A DNA stretch of 64,000 nucleotides from Paenibacillus pini JCM 16418. Its GTDB lineage: Bacteria > Bacillota > Bacilli > Paenibacillales > Paenibacillaceae. A program made the translations under genes and the position numbers. Positions 57,172-64,000 of the stretch are shown here, one piece after another. A model generated the notes under the pieces. That model saw nothing but the letters and a program-made list of their open reading frames with translations. It did no database searches and had not been told where the DNA came from. Within the stretch, counting starts at the first letter, position 1, and every line of letters begins with the position of its first letter. The DNA lies in the NCBI RefSeq assembly GCF_000576305.1, contig NZ_BAVZ01000002.1, forward strand, positions 310,001 through 374,000. Direction: 5' to 3'.

Positions 57172-58133
57172 ACGAACGCCAGACGTCCGGTGAGGAATTA
57201 GAAATATCTCATACGGATGCAGAAGTACGTGAATGGACTGTAGATGAGGAACATGCTAAAGAACGGATAGACAAATATATTACGGAAAACTGGGACGGTG
57301 AAATTTCAAGATCTCAGGTTCAGATTTGGATAACAGCAGAGCAAGTGAAGGTAAATGGTAAATTGGTCAAAGCGAACTACAAGATGTCAGCAGGGGATCT
57401 CGTATCCGTAACCGTGCCTGCACCTGTTGTTGTAGAGATTATTCCTGAAAATATTCCCCTTGTTGTTGCTTATGAGGATTCGGATGTAATTGTGGTTGAT
57501 AAGCCACGCGGCATGGTTGTTCATCCAGCTCCAGGGCATCCTTCCGCTACACTTGTTAATGCTTTGATGTACCATTGTAAGGATTTATCTGGTATTAATG
57601 GCGAACTGCGTCCAGGTATCGTCCATCGTATTGATAAGGATACCTCGGGATTGATCATGGCTGCTAAGAACGATAAGGCACATGCATCACTTGCTGCTCA
57701 GCTTAAAGATCATAGTGTAACTCGCCGTTACATGGCACTGGTACACGGTAATATTAGCCACGATTCGGGTACCATTGACGCGCCTATAGGACGTGACACA
57801 GCCGACCGCAAGATGTATGTCGTAACAGAGAAGAACAGCAAGCATGCGGTGACTCATTTTACAGTAAAAGAACGGTTTGGAGATTATACATTACTGGAGC
57901 TGAAGCTAGAAACAGGAAGAACGCATCAGATTCGGGTGCACATGAAGTTTATTGGACATCCTCTTGTTGGAGATCCGGTTTATGGTCGTAGTAAGGGGAT
58001 CAAAATGAACGGACAGGCCCTACATGCAGCGATACTTGGATTTGTGCATCCGACTAGTGGAGAGTACATGGAGTCTATGGCTCCAATGCCGCAAGATATG
58101 GAAGAAGTTCTATCGAACTTGCGCAGTCGCTGA
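57168..58133 (+). CDS. RluA-family 23S rRNA pseudouridine synthase (RluD/YlyB-like)
   Basis: A 321-residue protein: an S4 RNA-binding domain (about 28-90, RIDKYITENWDGEISRSQVQ) and a pseudouridine synthase domain with catalytic Asp in HRIDKDTSGLIMAAK (near residue 155) and TGRTHQIRVHMKFIGHPLVGD. RluD modifies helix 69 of 23S rRNA; B. subtilis YlyB is the positional equivalent beside lspA. GTG 57168 overlaps the lspA stop by 4 bases. A small hairpin (58158-58178) follows. Confidence 0.88.
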   Translation: MNERQTSGEELEISHTDAEVREWTVDEEHAKERIDKYITENWDGEISRSQVQIWITAEQVKVNGKLVKANYKMSAGDLVSVTVPAPVVVEIIPENIPLVVAYEDSDVIVVDKPRGMVVHPAPGHPSATLVNALMYHCKDLSGINGELRPGIVHRIDKDTSGLIMAAKNDKAHASLAAQLKDHSVTRRYMALVHGNISHDSGTIDAPIGRDTADRKMYVVTEKNSKHAVTHFTVKERFGDYTLLELKLETGRTHQIRVHMKFIGHPLVGDPVYGRSKGIKMNGQALHAAILGFVHPTSGEYMESMAPMPQDMEEVLSNLRSR

Positions 58134-58240
58134 AAGTACAAATGATACGATAATTAGTCCATGGCATTCAGCCATGGATTCCTTCATATTTAGGGTAGAA
58201 TTTTTGTTGGAATTTTAGCCTAAGTAGGAGATGAATAACA

Positions 58241-59494
58241 GTGAGTATTGAACAATATCAAGAAACGTTTATCCAGAATAATTTTGCTGATCGGATCGGT
58301 GGATCCAATTATGGTAAAGACACAGCTATTTATAAATTCGAGAAAATTAAGCGTGCTAAGGCTGCGGCAAAAAAAGATTTTCCAAGTGTCGAGCTGATCG
58401 ATATGGGTGTTGGTGAACCGGACGAGATGGCTGATGCTGGCATCGTTGCTAAGCTGGCTGCAGAAGCAGCTAAATCGGAGAATCGTGGTTACTCGGACAA
58501 TGGTATTCCTGAATTTAAAGAAGCGGCAGCTCGTTACCTAGAGCAAGTGTTTGGCGTGTCAGGTATTGATGCGGATAACGAGGTTCTTCATTCAATCGGA
58601 TCAAAGCCTGCTCTAGCTATGCTACCATCTTGTTTCATTAATCCGGGTGATATTACGATTATGACGGTACCAGGTTATCCTGTTCTGGGCACGCATACGA
58701 AATACTTGGGCGGAGAAGTGTACACGATTGAACTGAAGAAAGAAAATAATTTCTTGCCTGATCTGAATGCTATTCCGGAAGAAGTTGCTAAGCGTGCTAA
58801 ATTGCTGTATTTGAACTATCCTAACAATCCAACGGGAGCGAGTGCGACCGCTGAATTCTTCGCAGAAGTTGTAGAATGGGCCAAAGCAAATAATGTCGTA
58901 GTGGTTCACGATGCTCCGTATGCTGCACTGACATACGACGGATTGAAACCACTCAGCTTTCTTTCAGTTCCAGGTGCGAAGGAAGTTGGAGTAGAGTTGC
59001 ATTCTCTGTCAAAATCATACAATATGACGGGATGGCGGATTGGATTTATTGCGGGTAACCCGCTGATCGTTAAAGCCTTTGGTGATGTGAAGGATAATAA
59101 TGACTCGGGTCAATTTATCGCGATTCAGAAGGCAGCAGCGTATGGTTTATCTCATCCCGAAATTACGGAGAAGATTGCTGAGAAATACTCTCGCCGCCAT
59201 AACTTACTTGTGGATGTACTGAATGAGATCGGTTTTGAAGCGAAGAAACCTCAGGGTTCTTTCTTCCTATACGTAGAAGCGCCTAAAGGGATTAAGGGCG
59301 GTATCCGCTTCAATTCTGGTGAGGATTTCTCCCAGTATTTAATTCGTGAGAAGTTGATCTCAACGGTACCTTGGGATGATGCGGGACATTTTGTTCGCTT
59401 CTCCGTAACATTCATTGCCAATGGTGAGGCTGATGAGAAACGTGTTATTGCTGAAATTAAGCGTCGTCTGAGCGATGTGGAATTTGAATTTTAA
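58241..59494 (+). CDS. dapL: LL-diaminopimelate aminotransferase (DapL-like)
   Basis: A 417-residue fold-type I PLP aminotransferase. SLSKSYNMTGWRIGF contains the PLP lysine (about residue 258) and the conserved Arg binds substrate carboxylate. IDMGVGEPDEMAD at the N-terminus and LNYPNNPTGA are typical of DapL and related enzymes. DapL makes LL-diaminopimelate directly from tetrahydrodipicolinate in one step, supplying cell wall meso-DAP used by the MurE encoded here. Substrate is inferred from family resemblance and from context; another aminotransferase role is possible. GTG 58241 with TAGGAGA upstream. Confidence 0.75.
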   Translation: MSIEQYQETFIQNNFADRIGGSNYGKDTAIYKFEKIKRAKAAAKKDFPSVELIDMGVGEPDEMADAGIVAKLAAEAAKSENRGYSDNGIPEFKEAAARYLEQVFGVSGIDADNEVLHSIGSKPALAMLPSCFINPGDITIMTVPGYPVLGTHTKYLGGEVYTIELKKENNFLPDLNAIPEEVAKRAKLLYLNYPNNPTGASATAEFFAEVVEWAKANNVVVVHDAPYAALTYDGLKPLSFLSVPGAKEVGVELHSLSKSYNMTGWRIGFIAGNPLIVKAFGDVKDNNDSGQFIAIQKAAAYGLSHPEITEKIAEKYSRRHNLLVDVLNEIGFEAKKPQGSFFLYVEAPKGIKGGIRFNSGEDFSQYLIREKLISTVPWDDAGHFVRFSVTFIANGEADEKRVIAEIKRRLSDVEFEF

Positions 59495-59704
59495 GATAAC
59501 ATAGCCTTAAGATTCATAATGTGAAGGATCTGCTTGAAAGTGAAGCGGGTCCTTTTTGCATGTGATCACGCTGAGCTTCTTTTGGTCAATGATTTTTTGG
59601 GCAGAAAATGTTAAAGTATTCTTATGCAAGAAGGAAGAAGCGGATGGATATTTAAAATGTAGGCTATCGGAACTGGGAGATGAACGATTCTGCTTAAAAT
59701 CAAT

Positions 59705-60454
59705 TTGGAATCTTATATGACACATTTGGAAGAACTGCGGAAACGTTTGATTTGGACGTTGGTAATATTTCTAGCAGCGACTATTGTTGCGCTGTTTTTT
59801 ACAGGAGATGTGATTCAATTTTTGAAGCACAGACCTCCTGCCTCGACGATTGCTTGGAATGCTTTTACCCCTTGGGATGGGGTTAAGATTTATATGTATA
59901 TATCAATTGCGATGGCTGTAATTGTTATCGTACCGTTTATTCTCTTTCAGATTTGGAGCTTTGTGAAAAAAGGATTACGTAAAGAAGAGCAGAGGGCCGC
60001 GCTGAAGTATATACCTTTCGCTTTTGTGTTATTGCTATTAGGGTTTGTATTCGCTTATTTCGTGGTCTTTCCAATGGCTTTTCGTTTTACGACGGATATG
60101 ACGAAGAATTTTGGACTAATTGAAACATACGGTATAGCTCAGTACTTCTCATTTATGGCGAATATCGTGATTCCAGTTTCATTAGCATTTGAATTACCTG
60201 TGACCGTCATGTTTCTGACGCGGCTGCGTATATTGAATCCACAGCTACTGGCTAAAACGCGCAAAGTATCTTATATGGTGCTCGTACTGATCGCATGTAT
60301 GATCTCACCTCCAGAATTCTTTTCACACATTTCAGTGTCTATTCCGTTCATTCTGCTGTATGAGATTAGTGTGATGCTGTCGCGGGTTGTATATCGTAAA
60401 CAGCTTTTAATGGATGCAGAGCTTAAGGATTCAAGTAAGGATGGAGCAAATTAA
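59705..60454 (+). CDS. tatC: Twin-arginine translocase subunit TatC
   Basis: A membrane protein of about 249 residues with six segments. MTHLEELRKRLIW at the N-terminus, the acidic residue and FRFTTDMTKNF loop in the third loop, and FELPVTVMFLTR are family features. TatC binds twin-arginine signal peptides of folded cargo. The start is uncertain: TTG 59705 has no SD at good distance, ATG 59717 would trim four residues, while CTG 59690 has GGAGA 9 bases upstream. The partner tatA follows. Confidence 0.9.
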   Translation: MESYMTHLEELRKRLIWTLVIFLAATIVALFFTGDVIQFLKHRPPASTIAWNAFTPWDGVKIYMYISIAMAVIVIVPFILFQIWSFVKKGLRKEEQRAALKYIPFAFVLLLLGFVFAYFVVFPMAFRFTTDMTKNFGLIETYGIAQYFSFMANIVIPVSLAFELPVTVMFLTRLRILNPQLLAKTRKVSYMVLVLIACMISPPEFFSHISVSIPFILLYEISVMLSRVVYRKQLLMDAELKDSSKDGAN

Positions 60455-60496
60455 ACGGTTCCATTCATTTGAGCTTGAAAAGGAGAGTATATAATT

Positions 60497-60763
60497 ATGT
60501 TTAGTGAAATTGGTGCACCAGGCTTTATCTTGCTAGCATTGCTTGCTCTTGTTCTGTTTGGACCGAAAAAATTGCCTGGTCTAGGACGGGCTGCTGGACG
60601 AACGCTTCGAGAATTTAAGAATGAAATGAGCGATATTATGGGGGATTCACCCAGACCTGTTAAGAAAGCATATGATGCATCTTCAGATGCTGTCTCTGTC
60701 GTAGAGGTAAATCAGCCTGCTGATTTAAAGGAAGAACCGGTTAATATAAAGCCGGGAAACTAA
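60497..60763 (+). CDS. tatA: Twin-arginine translocase subunit TatA
   Basis: An 88-residue protein with an N-terminal membrane helix (GAPGFILLALLALVLFGPKKLPG), the FGP hinge, an amphipathic helix (RAAGRTLREFKNEM) and an acidic tail. Multiple copies line the Tat pore with TatC. SD GGAGAG lies before ATG 60497, 42 bases after tatC. With no tatB, this is the minimal Gram-positive Tat system. Confidence 0.92.
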   Translation: MFSEIGAPGFILLALLALVLFGPKKLPGLGRAAGRTLREFKNEMSDIMGDSPRPVKKAYDASSDAVSVVEVNQPADLKEEPVNIKPGN

Positions 60764-60841
60764 GTGGTTATGCTTGGTTCTTGAAGAGTTGTTGTTAGAT
60801 GAAACTGTTATAAATTGGGCTATGGATAAGCCTGAGTTTGG

Positions 60842-60870
60842 TTGACTTTGTCCACTTCCTCTGTCATAAT
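60842..60870 (+). promoter_or_regulatory. Sigma-A promoter of the pyr operon
   Basis: TTGACT (60842-60847), a 17-base spacer and CATAAT (60865-60870), near consensus; transcription start near 60877. Confidence 0.75.
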
Positions 60871-60897
60871 TATCGTAGTTGAATAAGCACCTTTAAA

Positions 60898-61050
60898 ACA
60901 GTCCCGTGAGACTGGCAAGGTATCGTGAACCGAGGTTCACCTGAGTACGCGTATCCGTATGTCTATTGGATGACGCCCAGGAACCCCATCATTCAGTGAA
61001 ACTGAAATGAGAATCGAGAACTCCTTGCCTATGGGCAAGGAGTTTTTTTG
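60898..61050 (+). promoter_or_regulatory. PyrR-dependent attenuator in the pyr leader
   Basis: The gene-free stretch 60764-61113 holds this leader. The PyrR-binding hairpin CAGTCCCGTGAGACTG (60899-60914) plus GGCAAGG resembles the known PyrR anti-antiterminator. The terminator is AACTCCTTGCC (61019-61029) with GGCAAGGAGTT (61034-61044) and seven or more T residues. The GGCAAGG at 60914-60920 can pair with the terminator arm CCTTGCC, as expected for an antiterminator. UMP-bound PyrR would release the terminator and shut the operon. Confidence 0.85.
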
Positions 61051-61077
61051 TTATCACACGGGCATAAGAAAGTGTAG

Positions 61078-61670
<593 letters not shown>

Positions 61671-61671
<1 letters not shown>

Positions 61672-62579
61672 TGACAACGATGGCGCAATTGAGAGAACGC
61701 AGCTTGCTAGGACTTAAGGAATTGAGCCGGAATGAAATTGAGTCGATCCTCGATCGTGCAGCATACTGGGAATCTCACAGTGACAAAATGGTGCCTGTAC
61801 TGAACTCTAAATTTGTAGCAAATATGTTTTTCGAAAATAGTACTCGTACCAGATTCTCTTTTGAAATGGCAGAGAAACGTTTAGGAGCACAGGTGCTGAA
61901 CTTTACCGCCGCTGCTTCAAGCGTGGAGAAAGGCGAGTCCATCTACGATACAGTACGAACGTTAGAATCCATGGGCATTGATGCGGGTGTAATTCGGTTG
62001 AAACCAGCAGGTGTACTGCAAGAGTTAGCACCACATGTATCGGTTCCACTCATTAATGCAGGAGATGGAAACAATGAGCATCCCACACAGGCGCTACTTG
62101 ACCTGTACACTATGCGCAAACAATTCGGTAGCCTGCAAGGCTTGAATGTATCCATTATTGGAGACATTCTACACAGTCGTGTGGCGCGCTCCGACCTATG
62201 GGCTTTGCAGAAATTTGGTGCAAACGTACGCTTTTGTGCTCCAGAAAGTATGCAGGCTCCTGAGCTTGCAGAACATGCATCTTATGTATCTATAGATGAA
62301 GCAATGAATGCAGATGTTGTTATGATGCTTCGAGTTCAGCTAGAGCGCCATGCAACGGGCATGTTGAAATCAAATGATGAATACAGAGCACAGTATGGTT
62401 TAACGCGTGAAAGAGCGGCTAAGTTGGCAAAACATACGCTAATTATGCATCCTGCTCCGGTTAATCGTAATGTTGAGATTGACGATGAAATAGTGGAATG
62501 CCCGCAATCAGCTATTTTTAATCAGATGAGTAACGGAGTTCCAGTGCGTATGTCAGTTCTGGAACGCGCTATGAAATAA
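61671..62579 (+). CDS. pyrB: Aspartate carbamoyltransferase catalytic subunit PyrB
   Basis: A 302-residue enzyme that condenses carbamoyl phosphate and aspartate in the first committed pyrimidine step. STRTR at 57-61 binds carbamoyl phosphate; GDGNNEHPTQALLDLYT and LMHPAPVNRNVEI are ATCase signatures. Overlaps the end of pyrR. Unlike B. subtilis, there is no pyrP uracil permease between pyrR and pyrB. ATG 61680 is a close alternative start. Confidence 0.96.
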
Positions 62580-62681
62580 AAGTGAATTTAGAAATTTATT
62601 AATAAATATACACAAATATGAATTATTATTATACAATAGATTGGTAACCAACGTGCCAATCAACGAGCGGAGGTCATGATC

Positions 62682-63971
62682 TTGCACATTATTACAAATG
62701 CCAGCGTGTTGAATGAACAAGGTGAACTAGAGAAAAAACATATCATTATTGAAGGTGGAACCATTCACTCTATACAGGATGGAAATAAAGAGTGGTCCGC
62801 TGCAGAAGTGGGAGCAGATGCTAGAATCACGGATGCTGCTGGTAAACTAGTTACGCCGGGTCTCATCGATATGCATGTCCACTTGCGCGAACCTGGATAT
62901 GAGCATAAAGAAACGATTGAAAGTGGAAGCCGTTCCGCAGCTAAAGGCGGTTTCACAACGATTGCTTGTATGCCTAACACACGTCCGGTTACGGATAACG
63001 CAGAGACTTTGCGTTTGATTCAGGACAAAGCTAAAGAGGCAGGACTTGTAAAGGTGTTACCTTATGCAGCCATAACCATTAGAGAACTAGGTCGTGAGCT
63101 AACTGACTTCGAAGCACTTAAGGAAGCGGGAGCAATTGGCTTCACTGACGATGGTGTGGGCGTGCAAAATGCGCAAATGATGAAAGATGCGATGAGAAAA
63201 GCTGCTTCACTTGGTATGCCAGTTATCGCACATTGCGAAGAAAACTCGCTGGTGGAGAAAGGCTGTGTGGCAGAAGGCAAATTTGCTGAACGCCATGGTC
63301 TTGTAGGAATTCCAAATGAGTCTGAAGCGATTCATGTAGGGCGTGATATTTTGCTAGCAGAAGCGACAGGTGTTCACTACCATGTGTGCCATGTAAGTAC
63401 GGAACAGTCGATTAGATTGATTCGTCAAGCAAAATCTATCGGAATTCATGTGACTGCTGAGGTATGTCCACATCACCTTCTGCTATCGGAAGAAGATATT
63501 CCAGGACTAGATGCAAATTGGAAAATGAATCCGCCACTCCGTTCACGTAGAGACGTAGAAGCCTGCATAGAAGGCTTACTAGATGGTACTTTAGACATCA
63601 TTGTAACCGACCATGCGCCTCATACAGAGGAAGAGAAAGCGAAAGGCATGGAAATGGCACCTTTTGGTATTGTCGGCTTTGAGACTGCTTTCCCACTGCT
63701 ATATACGAAGTTCGTAGAGACGGGACTTTGGGATCTGTCCACTCTCGTGCAGCGCATGACGGTAGAACCAGCTAAGGTATTTGGTCTGGAACAAGGACGG
63801 CTTGAAGTTGGAGCACCGGCCGATCTCACGATGATCGATCTGAATTCGGAGAAGGTCGTTGACCCAGAGCAGTTTGCAACGAAGGGACGCAATACTCCTT
63901 TTACAGGATGGAAGTTAAAAGGTTGGCCTGTAACGACTTGGATGAACGGAAATATCGTTTGGTCAGAATGA
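62682..63971 (+). CDS. pyrC: Dihydroorotase PyrC
   Basis: A 429-residue amidohydrolase that cyclises carbamoyl aspartate. The metal-binding HxH is in DMHVHLREPG; GGFTTIACMPNTRP, the metal His in HCEEN and DHAPHTEEEK follow, as in class I dihydroorotase. TTG 62682 has GGAGG 8 bases upstream; ATG 62676 in the same frame is only 2 bases from that SD, so it is less likely. The stop is 29 bases before the window end; carA (pyrAA) would be expected next in the operon. Confidence 0.95.
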   Translation: MHIITNASVLNEQGELEKKHIIIEGGTIHSIQDGNKEWSAAEVGADARITDAAGKLVTPGLIDMHVHLREPGYEHKETIESGSRSAAKGGFTTIACMPNTRPVTDNAETLRLIQDKAKEAGLVKVLPYAAITIRELGRELTDFEALKEAGAIGFTDDGVGVQNAQMMKDAMRKAASLGMPVIAHCEENSLVEKGCVAEGKFAERHGLVGIPNESEAIHVGRDILLAEATGVHYHVCHVSTEQSIRLIRQAKSIGIHVTAEVCPHHLLLSEEDIPGLDANWKMNPPLRSRRDVEACIEGLLDGTLDIIVTDHAPHTEEEKAKGMEMAPFGIVGFETAFPLLYTKFVETGLWDLSTLVQRMTVEPAKVFGLEQGRLEVGAPADLTMIDLNSEKVVDPEQFATKGRNTPFTGWKLKGWPVTTWMNGNIVWSE

Positions 63972-64000
63972 AATCATGTACTTAACCAAGTACCTTGAAT

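Noticed and set aside
62580..62681. Second PyrR attenuator between pyrB and pyrC
   Set aside because: The gap is AT-rich and lacks the PyrR-binding hairpin and a terminator.

Overview
The window looks like a chromosomal segment of a spore-forming, low-to-moderate-GC Gram-positive bacterium, most likely Paenibacillus or a close relative. Four things point there: a Bacillus-type division and cell-wall (dcw) cluster with spoVD, spoIIGA, sigE and sigG; Shine-Dalgarno-rich starts that often use TTG or GTG; bshC (bacillithiol); and Firmicute-type T-box and PyrR leaders. Species cannot be fixed from the sequence alone. No rRNA, tRNA, CRISPR array, transposase or prophage genes were seen.

Layout. 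1-2.2 kb: end of a cysteine desulfurase gene and thiI (tRNA 4-thiouridine). 2.3-3.8 kb: two divergent TerC-family membrane proteins. 4-10.3 kb: a region related to the Bacillus yla cluster (typA, ylaH-like gene, LytR-CpsA-Psr protein, spore lipoprotein YhcN/YlaJ, PhoH/YlaK ATPase), with an unannotated small transcript at 8.05-8.25 kb. 10.5-14.3 kb: an orphan solute-binding protein, a secreted coiled-coil protein, a DUF2626 protein and rsfA. 14.4-24.7 kb: panE (frameshifted), a DUF3397 protein, a complete oligopeptide ABC transporter (oppABCDF), bshC and ahcY.

24.8-44.3 kb: the dcw cluster, with the MraZ operator, mraZ, rsmH, ftsL, pbpB, spoVD, murE, murF, mraY, murD, ftsW/spoVE, murG, a ruined murB, murA, divIB, ftsA and ftsZ. 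44.3-47.3 kb: the early sporulation sigma-factor module spoIIGA-sigE-sigG, with a Spo0A-type promoter, four tandem hairpins before sigE and a forespore-type promoter before sigG. 47.4-51.7 kb: ylmC, pgeF, ylmE, sepF, ylmG, ylmH, divIVA. 51.8-55.2 kb: T-box-controlled ileS of the long IleRS2 type. 55.4-60.8 kb: small membrane protein, yteA-like, lspA (frameshifted), rluD-like, dapL-like and tatC-tatA. 60.8 kb to the end: pyrimidine operon pyrR-pyrB-pyrC with a PyrR attenuator, continuing past the edge.

The genes combine into peptidoglycan precursor synthesis (MurA, E, F, D, MraY, MurG; DapL and a DNPR-type MurE suggest meso-diaminopimelate), septum assembly (FtsZ, FtsA, SepF, DivIB, FtsL, PBP2B, DivIVA), and the developmental switch that diverts the machinery into spore formation.

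The most important caveat is sequence integrity. panE, pbpB, murG, ftsA and lspA each carry one frame break that a change of one or two bases would repair, and several sit in short homopolymers. Because most of these genes are normally essential, I favour sequencing error over true loss. murB is different: it has lost a large part of its length and has many frame breaks, so it is either a real relic or a badly assembled patch.

The best candidates for new biology are the four covarying tandem hairpins ahead of sigE, the small transcript with inverted-repeat ends near 8.1 kb, and the nested control signals ahead of sigG.
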